13,613 bases of DNA from Solobacterium sp. UBA636 (GTDB lineage Bacteria > Bacillota_I > Bacilli_A > Erysipelotrichales > Erysipelotrichaceae). Positions 6,256-13,217 of the stretch are shown here, one piece after another (positions within the stretch are counted from its first letter, which is position 1; each line of letters opens with the position of its first letter). Under the pieces are notes generated by a model that worked only from the letters and a program-made list of their open reading frames with translations, ran no database searches and was not told the origin of the DNA. The stretch lies in the NCBI GenBank assembly GCA_002299675.1, contig DBOW01000010.1, positions 9,326-22,938 of the forward strand, written 5' to 3'. A program made the position numbers and the translations under genes.

Positions 6256-7091
6256 TCAGAAAATATGTTCTGATGGCGCTGGGTACTTTCTGTCTGGCGC
6301 TTTCTTCTGGTTTATTTATCATTCCAGGCAATATATTATCGGGTGGTGTAGCTGGTATATCGGTAGCTATTTCGCCACTTATTCCTAATGTACCCAAGGA
6401 ATATATTTCTTCTTTCCTGATGCTGCTTATGTTTGTGCTTGGTGCCATCTTTATGGGCAGGGATTTCACTTTGAAGACGCTGGTTTCTTCTCTTCTTTAT
6501 CCGCCAATGCTGATAATGGTGACGAAACTGATAAAACCATTCGAAATTGACCCGATTCTGGCTTCGGTTTATGGAGGCCTTCTGGGAGGTGTTGGCATAG
6601 GCATAGTATTCAGGCAGGGCGGTTCAACCGGCGGTATGGATCTGCCTCCGCTTCTGATGAATAAGTTTCTGGGAATCAAAGTTAATGTAGGTGTGCTGAT
6701 TACGGATGGTTTATCGGTGCTGCTGGGTTTAATTAACTATGGTATTCCACAGGTGTTAATTGGCTTTGTAGCTGTATACTGTACTTCCAAGGGCTGTGAG
6801 AAGGTTATTTCCTATGGTGGTGCCAAATCTAAGGAGATTAAGATTATTTCGGATAATTATCTGGAAATTGCGGAAGAAATACATCACGTGATTGACAGGG
6901 GTACTACTATTCTGGATGGTGAGGGTGGCTATACTCATGAAAAGCGCAAGGTACTGATGTCGGTTGTTGGGGATAATGAATATCAGAAGGTGCTTGATGC
7001 GGTTAACCGTATTGATTCCAGGGCTTTTGTGGTAGTTACGGATATTAAGGATGTGCATGGTGAAGGTTTCACCTATGCCTTCAGAATTTAG
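6252..7091 (+). CDS. YitT-family membrane protein (DUF161-DUF2179)
   Basis: The 279-residue protein has an N-terminal membrane domain of about five helices, with glycine-rich family motifs: IIPGNILSGGVAGIS near residue 23 and FRQGGSTGGMDLPPLLMNK near residue 120. A cytoplasmic C-terminal DUF2179 domain (about 195-279) ends near DIKDVHGEGF. The family is widespread in Firmicutes, often in several copies, and its transport substrate is not established. The start overlaps the stop of the preceding gene (ATGA at 6252-6255), so the two are translationally coupled. It is the last gene of the operon and is followed by a terminator hairpin. Confidence 0.92.
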   Translation: MIRKYVLMALGTFCLALSSGLFIIPGNILSGGVAGISVAISPLIPNVPKEYISSFLMLLMFVLGAIFMGRDFTLKTLVSSLLYPPMLIMVTKLIKPFEIDPILASVYGGLLGGVGIGIVFRQGGSTGGMDLPPLLMNKFLGIKVNVGVLITDGLSVLLGLINYGIPQVLIGFVAVYCTSKGCEKVISYGGAKSKEIKIISDNYLEIAEEIHHVIDRGTTILDGEGGYTHEKRKVLMSVVGDNEYQKVLDAVNRIDSRAFVVVTDIKDVHGEGFTYAFRI

Positions 7092-7099
7092 ACAATAAT

Positions 7100-7121
7100 A
7101 AAGCCTGCAGTTGCAGGCTTT
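7100..7121. terminator. Shared hairpin between convergent genes
   Basis: AAAGCCTGCA (7100-7109) pairs perfectly with TGCAGGCTTT (7112-7121). The stem begins 8 bases after the yitT-like stop and reaches into the minus-strand EIIA stop codon (7120-7122). Both strands have only a short T-run after the stem, so it may serve both directions with moderate strength. Confidence 0.7.
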
Positions 7122-7617
7122 AACTGTTAATAATCTGATATTTTTCTACATCCTGAGGTTCGATGAAGCTGTATGTTTTTCCCTCCACAGGTTCAGTGAT
7201 AATTAACATAGTAGAGGCTTCAAGGCCTTTTTTCTTTATCAGGCTGAAATCGGCTGATACTACTTTTTCACCGGCTTTTACTTTGTCGCCCTGTTTTTTG
7301 AATACCTTGAATCCTTCACCATTTAGTGAAACAGTATCGATGCCAATATGTACCAGGATACCGGTTCCATCTTCCATTCTAAGACCAAAAGCATGGCCTG
7401 TTGGAAATACCGCTTCAAGAGTGCCATTGCATGGTGCAACAACATAGTTTTCAGCTGGTTCAATTGCGATGCTTTGCCCCATCATGCTCTGGGCAAAGAC
7501 CGGATCTTTTACTTCTTCGACATTAATGAGTTTTCCTTTTACCGGAGTAATAATTGCGCTGTCAGCGAATGTTTCGAGTTTTTCTTCTTTTTTGAGCAGT
7601 TTATCAAATAGTCCCAT
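7120..7617 (-). CDS. Stand-alone glucose-type PTS EIIA component
   Basis: This 165-residue soluble phosphocarrier accepts phosphate from HPr and passes it to an EIIB domain on a sugar permease. The fold signature is present: DPVFAQSMMGQSIAIEP, NGTLEAVFPTGHAFGLR and GTGILVHIGIDTVSLNG. The two active-site histidines are H75 (GHAFG) and H90 (LVHIG, the phosphorylated one). The numbering matches E. coli EIIA-Glc, so this is a full-length single-domain protein and not a broken permease fragment. A strong AAAGGAG precedes the ATG by 7 bases. The start lies 14 bases inside the upstream regulator gene, suggesting coupled translation. No EIIB or EIIC is nearby, so it probably serves permeases encoded elsewhere, such as those lacking their own EIIA. 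Confidence 0.94.
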   Translation of the reverse strand: MGLFDKLLKKEEKLETFADSAIITPVKGKLINVEEVKDPVFAQSMMGQSIAIEPAENYVVAPCNGTLEAVFPTGHAFGLRMEDGTGILVHIGIDTVSLNGEGFKVFKKQGDKVKAGEKVVSADFSLIKKKGLEASTMLIITEPVEGKTYSFIEPQDVEKYQIINS

Positions 7618-8464
7618 AGTTATCTCCTTTGTCTAGATGTGTTTTAAGAAGCTTATTAAATGTTCCTTTATAATGTGACACTATATAAATAGTATATAAC
7701 ATATCCACCAGATTAAGCATCGCTACTTTTGAAGCGAGGTTTTCTTTTTTAAGAACCGGTTCACCTGAGGCTACATACAGACAATAGTCGGCTGCCTTAG
7801 AGACAGGCGAGGGTGTATAGCGGGTAAGGGCTATGGTGGTGGCAGTGTTCTTTTTGAGGATATCCATGCAGTCAATTATTTCTCTGGACTGTCCAGAGTA
7901 GCTGAAGATAATGGCCAGATCTTCTTCTGTGGAATTTTTGGCTCTTGTAAGCTGGATGTGATAATCTTCATCAAAGATTACCGGCATATCCAGTCTTAAA
8001 AGTTTCATATAGAAATCTTTGGCTACGGAGCAGGATGAACCTGTCGCAAAGAGCAGTATTTTTCTGGCTGAGGAGAGAAGTGAGGCGCAATGCGCTATGG
8101 TATCTTCATCTATCAGTTTTTTTGATTCCTCGATAATTCTGATATTGCCTCTTGAGACTTTGTTTATAATTGAGCTGATGTCTTCATTGGCTTTCAGGGA
8201 GAGAGTGGTGTTATTTTCTTCTTTTTCATTATGACTGGCAATGTCATAAAGTAATGATTTCTGGAAGTCGTTGAAGCCCTCAAAACCGAGTTTTTTGCAG
8301 AAGCGTACTATTGAACTTGGTGATGAATAGGTGTTCTCGGCAAATTCTCTGATAGTGAGATTGCAGATGAGACTGGCGTTATCCAGTATGTAGTCAGCTA
8401 TTTCTTTTTCCGTTGGAGTCATAATTTCTTTGTACTCACGGACTTTGAGCAGTGCGTTTTTCAT
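7604..8464 (-). CDS. RpiR/MurR-family transcriptional regulator (HTH + SIS)
   Basis: The 286-residue protein has an N-terminal RpiR-type helix-turn-helix (about residues 15-75; TIREFAENTYSSPSSIVRF is typical) and a C-terminal SIS sugar-phosphate-binding domain (about 125-260). The SIS motifs are LLFATGSSCSVAKDF and IIFSYSGQSREI, whose Ser residues line the ligand pocket in the family. It probably senses a phosphosugar, such as MurNAc-6-P or an amino-sugar phosphate, and controls the co-transcribed EIIA; the ligand cannot be read from sequence. It overlaps the EIIA gene by 14 bases. Its ribosome binding site (AAGGAAA, about 10 bases before the ATG) is weak. Its promoter overlaps that of the divergent RDD gene, leaving room for autoregulation. 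Confidence 0.93.
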   Translation of the reverse strand: MKNALLKVREYKEIMTPTEKEIADYILDNASLICNLTIREFAENTYSSPSSIVRFCKKLGFEGFNDFQKSLLYDIASHNEKEENNTTLSLKANEDISSIINKVSRGNIRIIEESKKLIDEDTIAHCASLLSSARKILLFATGSSCSVAKDFYMKLLRLDMPVIFDEDYHIQLTRAKNSTEEDLAIIFSYSGQSREIIDCMDILKKNTATTIALTRYTPSPVSKAADYCLYVASGEPVLKKENLASKVAMLNLVDMLYTIYIVSHYKGTFNKLLKTHLDKGDNYGTI

Positions 8465-8478
8465 ATTGTGATATTTCC

Positions 8479-8507
8479 TTGACGTTTATATAAGAACATT
8501 GTACCAT
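8479..8507 (+). promoter_or_regulatory. Promoter of the RDD gene, overlapping the divergent promoter
   Basis: The -35 TTGACG (8479-8484) and -10 TACCAT (8502-8507) have a 17-base spacer. The -10 shares bases 8502-8503 with the -10 of the minus-strand promoter, so two polymerases could not occupy both at once. Confidence 0.5.
8498..8506 (-). promoter_or_regulatory. Extended -10 promoter of the RpiR-EIIA operon
   Basis: On the minus strand TGGTACAAT is a TGn extended -10 with TACAAT (5 of 6 matches). The -35 region (complement of 8521-8526) is poor. The predicted start is near 8491, about 27 bases before the ATG. The small inverted repeat GAATA-T-TATTC at 8526-8536 touches this -35 and could be an operator, with weak support. 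Confidence 0.5.
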
Positions 8508-8566
8508 GTGTTTAAATAGGTTTTGGAATATTATTCTATAGTTTTATATTTACAGGAGTTTTATTT

Positions 8567-9043
8567 ATGAGGTTTTTGTTCAGAAGAATTGTTTCTTATG
8601 CGATTGATTTTGTGATTTTCAGTTTATTAATTGGTCTGTTTACATTTTCAATCAATGTTTTTTATGCCGATCCAGCTATGCAGGATAAGGTTCTGTTTAT
8701 GTTTGTCTGCGCTTTGATTGTTTCGCTTGGTCTTACTACTTATATCCCGGTGCAGAATAAGGGTCAGACCATTGGCCAGAAGATAATGAAGATTCAGATT
8801 GTGAATAAAAGCGGGAAGCCAAGAACCTATCTTCAGAGTTTTTTAAGAGAAGGTGTGGCCAAGATTTCGGTTGCGCCGCTTTTTGTGGTTTTTTCTGTAA
8901 TCTATTATTTTGTTCAGGTTATTATGACCAGGAATTTTGAAAATGAGCTGGCGATTGATGTGCTCTGTAAGACTAAGGCAGTTGATCTGACGGTAGAGAA
9001 AAGCCGCAGTGAGAAGCGCAGAGCTGCTAAAAAGTTAAAATAG
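8567..9043 (+). CDS. Small RDD-family membrane protein
   Basis: The 158-residue protein begins with the RDD signature (RRIVSYAIDFVIF, with the conserved Arg and Asp). It has about three membrane helices (near residues 10-30, 42-60 and 100-120) and the family motif GQTIGQKIMKIQIVN between the second and third. It ends in a strongly basic tail with about ten Lys/Arg in the last 18 residues. AGGAG lies about 9 bases before the ATG. RDD proteins are mostly uncharacterised; some have been linked to ion or Na+/H+ transport. The basic tail could contact nucleic acid or lipid head groups, but that is speculative. The gene is monocistronic or reads into rpsF, whose own promoter begins 4 bases after the stop. 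Confidence 0.85.
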   Translation: MRFLFRRIVSYAIDFVIFSLLIGLFTFSINVFYADPAMQDKVLFMFVCALIVSLGLTTYIPVQNKGQTIGQKIMKIQIVNKSGKPRTYLQSFLREGVAKISVAPLFVVFSVIYYFVQVIMTRNFENELAIDVLCKTKAVDLTVEKSRSEKRRAAKKLK

Positions 9044-9046
9044 TTC

Positions 9047-9074
9047 TTGAATAAAGATGTAATTTTGTTATAAT
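9047..9074 (+). promoter_or_regulatory. Promoter of the rpsF-ssb-rpsR operon
   Basis: TTGAAT (9047-9052), a 16-base spacer and a perfect TATAAT (9069-9074), with a TGn extension (TG at 9066-9067). The predicted start is near 9081, giving a leader of about 72 bases. It is the best promoter match in the window, as expected for ribosomal protein genes. Confidence 0.85.
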
Positions 9075-9106
9075 AATTTGGCGAATAGAATTTTGAATAA
9101 ATACTA

Positions 9107-9143
9107 TTCCTTGGCAGTTATCTGCCCGTTAGTCCAGAAGGAG
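9107..9143 (+). promoter_or_regulatory. S6:S18-responsive leader motif of rpsF
   Basis: TTCCTT (9107-9112) pairs with AAGGAG (9138-9143), which is the rpsF ribosome binding site. Inside, GGCAG/CTGCC (9113-9117/9122-9126) forms a hairpin with a TTAT loop, followed by CCG (9126-9128) in an unpaired 3' segment. A hairpin-plus-CCG arrangement is known from rpsF leaders bound by the S6:S18 complex, where it mimics the 16S rRNA site. Bound protein would keep the ribosome binding site closed and hold back the operon. The motif match is by eye. Confidence 0.7.
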
Positions 9144-9152
9144 GTAAAAATA

Positions 9153-9452
9153 ATGAAACAGTATGAGACTATGTATATTATCAAGCCTACATTAGATGAT
9201 GCAGCTAAAGCTAATTTAATGGAGAGTCTTCATGGTATTATCACAAGCCATAACGGTACAATCGATAAGGTTGATGACTGGGGTTTACGTGATTTCGCCT
9301 ACAAAATTGATGATATGACTAAGGGTTATTATGTAGTTGTTACATATACTGTAGACGTTGAGGGTTTAAATGAATTCAAGCGTCTTATGGGTATTAACGC
9401 TGATGTTGTAAGATCAATGACTATTTCTCAGGAAGAAAAAGAAGGTAAGTAG
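9153..9452 (+). CDS. rpsF: Ribosomal protein S6
   Basis: This 99-residue small-subunit protein forms a complex with S18 on the 16S rRNA platform. It begins MKQYETMYIIKPTLDD and contains the typical DDWGLRDFAYKI and GYYVVVTYTVD stretches, with full length for the family. The ATG at 9153 is chosen because AAGGAGGT (9138-9145) lies 7 bases before it; the longer open frame upstream runs through the leader RNA. It is the first gene of the rpsF-ssb-rpsR operon and ends 2 bases before ssb. Confidence 0.97.
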   Translation: MKQYETMYIIKPTLDDAAKANLMESLHGIITSHNGTIDKVDDWGLRDFAYKIDDMTKGYYVVVTYTVDVEGLNEFKRLMGINADVVRSMTISQEEKEGK

Positions 9453-9454
9453 GA

Positions 9455-10003
9455 ATGATCAACTCAGTTGTACTGGTTGGAAGGCTTACTAAGGATATTG
9501 AGCTGAGAAAAACGAATTCAAATATTTCAACCTGTACTTTTACTCTTGCGTGTGACAGAAGATTCCGCTCATCGCAGGAAGGAGCACAGACTGCCGACTT
9601 TATCAGCTGTGTCGCATGGAGGCAGCAGGCTGATTTCCTGGCTCAATATGCAGCCAAGGGGGGAGTCGTAGCAGTAGAGGGCTCGATTCAGACCAGAAAC
9701 TATGAGGGTTCCAATGGAAGAGTTTATGTAACTGAGGTTGTCTGCAATAATGTTCGTCTGATTGGTCAGCATAAGAATTCTAATGCCCCAGCAAACAATA
9801 CTTATCAGCAGTCCAATAATGCTTATAATGCCAATAATGGCTATAATGCGAATAATGGTTACAATAACAATAGTTATGCCAATAACAATAGTTATAATTC
9901 TTCTTCGACCTATACACCTGGTGTTGAAACAAGCTATGGTGATGATGACTATGCAAGTCAGCCACCACTGGATATTTCCAGTGATGATCTGCCATTTTAT
10001 TAA
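9455..10003 (+). CDS. ssb: Single-stranded DNA-binding protein
   Basis: The 182-residue SSB has an OB fold in residues 1-105 (MINSVVLVGRLTKDIELR, DFISCVAWRQQADF, GGVVAVEGSIQTRNYE) that coats single-stranded DNA in replication and repair. Residues about 110-150 form a flexible linker made of Asn/Tyr-rich imperfect repeats (NAYNANNGYNANNGY...), mirrored in the DNA by AATAAT-rich repeats at about 9815-9895. The acidic C-terminal tip, which recruits partner enzymes, reads DDLPFY: one Tyr beyond the usual terminal Pro-Phe. It sits between rpsF and rpsR as in many Firmicutes. Confidence 0.96.
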   Translation: MINSVVLVGRLTKDIELRKTNSNISTCTFTLACDRRFRSSQEGAQTADFISCVAWRQQADFLAQYAAKGGVVAVEGSIQTRNYEGSNGRVYVTEVVCNNVRLIGQHKNSNAPANNTYQQSNNAYNANNGYNANNGYNNNSYANNNSYNSSSTYTPGVETSYGDDDYASQPPLDISSDDLPFY

Positions 10004-10020
10004 TCAGAAAGGAATAAGGT

Positions 10021-10251
10021 ATGGCTTTTAGAAAACAGAGAACCGGATATAAGAAGGTTTGTTACTTTACAAAGAACAATATTAAATACATTGACTATAA
10101 GGATGTTGAGCTGTTAAAGAAATTTATCAGTGCCAATGGTAAGATTACTCCAAGAAGAGTTACCGGTACCAGTGCCAAATATCAGAGAATGCTCGCTACA
10201 GCTATTAAGAGAGCTAGACAGATGGCACTTCTTCCATACATCATTGACTAG
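10021..10251 (+). CDS. rpsR: Ribosomal protein S18
   Basis: The 76-residue S18 binds S6 in the platform of the small subunit. Landmarks are [18 protein letters not shown] near the N terminus and [19 protein letters not shown], the conserved RNA-binding core. Length is normal. It has a single Cys and so is not the zinc-binding type with several cysteines. AAAGGAATAAGG precedes the ATG. A terminator starts 7 bases after the stop, closing the rpsF operon. Confidence 0.97.
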   Translation: MAFRKQRTGYKKVCYFTKNNIKYIDYKDVELLKKFISANGKITPRRVTGTSAKYQRMLATAIKRARQMALLPYIID

Positions 10252-10257
10252 TTAATT

Positions 10258-10290
10258 AAGCCTCCATCGTTTTGATGGGGCTTATTTTTT
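10258..10290 (+). terminator. Terminator or attenuator between rpsR and the DUF2232-gdpP-rplI genes
   Basis: AAGCC and CCATC (10258-10262, 10264-10268) pair with GATGG and GGCTT (10274-10283) with one bulged T, followed by T6 (10285-10290). The next gene's AGGAGG begins at 10291, right after the T-run, so no promoter fits between. The left arm also contains CCTCC (10261-10265), which can pair with GGAGG (10292-10296) in the read-through RNA. Confidence 0.8.
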
Positions 10291-10304
10291 AGGAGGTTTT
10301 TATA

Positions 10305-11243
10305 TTGAACAAGACAAAGAAGCTGACAACTGGAGCTATGCTTCTGGCAATAGTTGGTGCTCTGATGCTGCTGGACAGGCAGTTTTCGTATTTATTTGAT
10401 GTCTATATTGTGATGATGATTCCGGTGGTAATCATTATTTATGCGGCCATGTATGAGCTTAAGGACGGGGGCATATTATGTGTCTGTCTTGGTATTCTGA
10501 CTTTTATTATCGGGTCTTCATCATTGAATTATGTTTTTTATGTGCCTTTAGGTATTATTGTGGGCCTGGGCTACAGTTATTTTCTGAAGAAAAATGCCAA
10601 TAAACAAAGGCTGATGCTGGCGTCTGTTGTTCTATATACAGCTGGTGAGGTGCTGATTACTTTTGTGCTGATGCCAATTCTTGGTTTTGATATTGTCGGT
10701 CAGATAAGTTCTATCAAGGAGGCATTCCTGGAGATCGGTTCTGGTACGGGCATGGATTTTTCACTGATCAATCTGGATGCAATGCTGCCGGTGGTTTATG
10801 TTTTTACTATTATTCTGACAGGTGTTATGGAAGGTTTCCTGACCCATGTTGTTACCCTGCTTCTTTTAAGGAAGTTTAAGATCAAGAGTGTTGATGCAGC
10901 TGCCATTATGCCGCTTGAGCCAGGTACGGGTATGACTTATGGCTGTATTGCGCTGGTGTTTTTAATGTATATTTATAATAACTTTCTGAGCAGTATGATC
11001 AATAATGAACTGGTTAAATATATTGTGCTGTGTGCCGGAATGATGGCTTTTATGGTGCTTGTATATTTTGGCTATATTTACCTGGCTGTGTATTTAAAGC
11101 TGAGGTTTGGAAAGAACATGACCCTGTTTCTGATGCTGGGTCTTATTCTGTTTTTCCCTCTGTCATTATTTATTTTGATGATAGTTGGTTTTTTGTATGG
11201 AAGTGGGCCGTTAAAGAAATATATAATAATAAACAAGAAGTAA
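10305..11243 (+). CDS. DUF2232 (YybS-like) polytopic membrane protein
   Basis: The 312-residue protein has about eight hydrophobic segments and little soluble sequence. The position directly upstream of gdpP and rplI matches yybS of Bacillus subtilis, and the sequence looks like the DUF2232 family (N-terminal LTTGAMLLAIVGALMLLDRQ). The start is TTG at 10305, 7 bases after a perfect AGGAGGT (10291-10297); no ATG lies nearby. Its function is not known, though the conserved pairing with gdpP suggests a role at the membrane next to c-di-AMP turnover. It ends 6 bases before gdpP. Confidence 0.85.
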   Translation: MNKTKKLTTGAMLLAIVGALMLLDRQFSYLFDVYIVMMIPVVIIIYAAMYELKDGGILCVCLGILTFIIGSSSLNYVFYVPLGIIVGLGYSYFLKKNANKQRLMLASVVLYTAGEVLITFVLMPILGFDIVGQISSIKEAFLEIGSGTGMDFSLINLDAMLPVVYVFTIILTGVMEGFLTHVVTLLLLRKFKIKSVDAAAIMPLEPGTGMTYGCIALVFLMYIYNNFLSSMINNELVKYIVLCAGMMAFMVLVYFGYIYLAVYLKLRFGKNMTLFLMLGLILFFPLSLFILMIVGFLYGSGPLKKYIIINKK

Positions 11244-11249
11244 ATTTTT

Positions 11250-13217
11250 ATGAACAGGTTATCGCGTTTTAAGCTATTTGTTATATCGGCATTTGTACTG
11301 ACGGCAGCAGTGCTGTTTTGTCTGTACTTTTTCTTTGATATTTCGATACTGAGTGCTGTTGGTGTCTATATTTTCTTTGCCATCATTTATGTTGTGACAT
11401 TTTTGATTCTGAGCAAGAATGTCAAAGAGGATTATAAACAGATTGAGCGCAATGTTTCATCTTTGACCAAAATATCCATGGAAGAGGGCAATATTGGTCT
11501 TGTGATGTATGACTCTAACTTTAAGATAACCTATATGAATAAGCAGCTCAGGGACATTCTTCAGGACCATGTGGGCGAGAAGGTTTTAAACTGGCTGCCT
11601 GATCTGCAGGATGTGGTAACGGAGATTACCAATCAGCAGCTTATAATCATCAATGATGAGAAATATATTGTCTCAAAGGACAAGAAGAACAATACTCTGA
11701 TTTTCCGGGATATTTCCAGGGAATATGATCTTTCTAAGAAACTGGAAGACAGAGCCTATGTGTTTGGTCTTCTGAATTATGATAATTATTCAGAGACTAA
11801 TGAGAATGAGGATACGGTAAGTTTTGTCAATGCGAATATAAAGCTGGTAGTTATGGATTATTTCCGTAAATATGGCGTTATTTATAAGACTTTGAGGAAT
11901 AACCGTATGCAGCTGATACTGAACAAGGAGATATTTAATTCTCTTTTGAAGGATCGTTTTTCGATACTGAATACTATTCGAAAAGAAGCCAAGAAATCCG
12001 ATCTGGATATAACACTTTCGATTGCCTTTACCATGGGAAGAGATGATATTGTGGAACTTGACAATGAGTGTCAGAACCTGCTGGAACTGGTGCAGACAAG
12101 AGGCGGTGACCAGGTGGTGGTTAAGGAAAAAGACAGGGAGCCGGTATTCTATGGTGGCGCTTCAGAAGCCAAGGAAAGGCAATCCCGTGTCAAGGTCAGA
12201 GTTATGGCCAATACAATTAAATCGCTGGTTAAGGAAGCTTCAAATGTCATTATTGTCGGCCATCAGATGGCTGATTCAGACTGTATAGGTTCAATGCTGG
12301 GCATGTCATGTATCTGCAGGCCGTTAAATGCGGATACGGCAGTTGTAACCAAGTCGGGCGAAATTGAGCCAATGACCAAAGATATTTTAAGGCGTTTTGG
12401 TGATGAGCTTGGAAAGGAACATAATTTTGTTTCGGAGAACGAAGCTCTAAACAGAATTAATGATGATACGCTGGTTATTATGTGTGATCATCATTCTTTA
12501 GGTCAGTCAAACTGTCAGACACTGCTTAAGCAGGCTAAAAGAGTTCTGATTGTTGATCATCACAGAAGAAGTGTTGATCTGGATGTTAATGCGATACTTT
12601 TATATATTGAAGCTTCAGCTTCAAGTACCTGTGAACTTGTTTCGGAATTTCTGTCCTATTTTCCTAAGGCCAGGCTTTCGGAGTCTTCAGCCAATATGAT
12701 GTATGCCGGTATTCTGATTGATACTAATCATTTCCGTGTAAGAACCGGTACGGCAACATTTGATGCTGCCAAGATACTGAAGAAGGCTGGCGCCAATATT
12801 GAACTTGTGGAGACACTGGTTCAGGAGCCATATGAAATGGTTAAAAAGAGAACAGAAATAATTGCCTCTGCCATGAGATTTGAGGACAATATTCTGATGT
12901 CAGTGATGCGTGAGGGTGAATATCCAAGATCCATTGCCTCTCAGGCTTCGGATACGCTTATTCAGACCAAGGATATAGAGGCGGCCTTTGTGCTTTGTTA
13001 CACAGCTAAGGATGAGGTAATGATTTCAGCACGTTCTAAGGGTGATATGAATGTTCAGCTGATTATGGAAAAGATGAACGGCGGTGGTCATAAGACGGCT
13101 GCCGGTCTGCAGAGAAAAGACAGCGATATAGATTCTCTTAAGAAGGAACTGGAAACAGTTTTAAGGGACTATCTGTCAGAAAGGAAAAAAGAAAATGAAG
13201 GTAATACTGTTGAGTGA
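11250..13217 (+). CDS. gdpP: c-di-AMP phosphodiesterase GdpP (YybT)
   Basis: This 655-residue membrane enzyme hydrolyses c-di-AMP to pApA. Two N-terminal helices (about 10-30 and 34-54) are followed by a degenerate PAS domain (about 65-150), a degenerate GGDEF domain (about 165-300) without a GGDEF motif, and the DHH/DHHA1 phosphoesterase (about 330-645). Metal-binding landmarks are GHQMADSDC (H338, D342, D344), CDHHS (D413), the DHH signature VDHHRR (D436-H438), LIDTNHF, and GGGHKTAAG (G611-K615). All expected ligands are present, so it should be active. The ribosome binding site is weak (AAGAAG), suggesting coupling to the DUF2232 gene 6 bases upstream. Its 3' end overlaps rplI by 23 bases. 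The family is tied to cell-wall stress, osmolyte control and beta-lactam tolerance. Confidence 0.96.
   Translation: MNRLSRFKLFVISAFVLTAAVLFCLYFFFDISILSAVGVYIFFAIIYVVTFLILSKNVKEDYKQIERNVSSLTKISMEEGNIGLVMYDSNFKITYMNKQLRDILQDHVGEKVLNWLPDLQDVVTEITNQQLIIINDEKYIVSKDKKNNTLIFRDISREYDLSKKLEDRAYVFGLLNYDNYSETNENEDTVSFVNANIKLVVMDYFRKYGVIYKTLRNNRMQLILNKEIFNSLLKDRFSILNTIRKEAKKSDLDITLSIAFTMGRDDIVELDNECQNLLELVQTRGGDQVVVKEKDREPVFYGGASEAKERQSRVKVRVMANTIKSLVKEASNVIIVGHQMADSDCIGSMLGMSCICRPLNADTAVVTKSGEIEPMTKDILRRFGDELGKEHNFVSENEALNRINDDTLVIMCDHHSLGQSNCQTLLKQAKRVLIVDHHRRSVDLDVNAILLYIEASASSTCELVSEFLSYFPKARLSESSANMMYAGILIDTNHFRVRTGTATFDAAKILKKAGANIELVETLVQEPYEMVKKRTEIIASAMRFEDNILMSVMREGEYPRSIASQASDTLIQTKDIEAAFVLCYTAKDEVMISARSKGDMNVQLIMEKMNGGGHKTAAGLQRKDSDIDSLKKELETVLRDYLSERKKENEGNTVE

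Noticed and set aside
7163..7611. Plus-strand frames across the EIIA gene
   Set aside because: Shadows of a gene with clear EIIA motifs on the minus strand, without ribosome binding sites.
9078..9152. N-terminal extension of S6 from position 9078
   Set aside because: It crosses the leader RNA, and S6 has normal length from 9153 with an ideal ribosome binding site.
9785..9900. CRISPR-like or mobile-element repeat
   Set aside because: The repeats are short, in frame within ssb and encode its linker; no transposase, integrase or CRISPR array is visible in the window.
9762..10031. Alternative-frame reading opposite or inside the ssb linker
   Set aside because: Low-complexity Ile/Met or His/Tyr strings produced by the Asn/Tyr repeat read out of frame.
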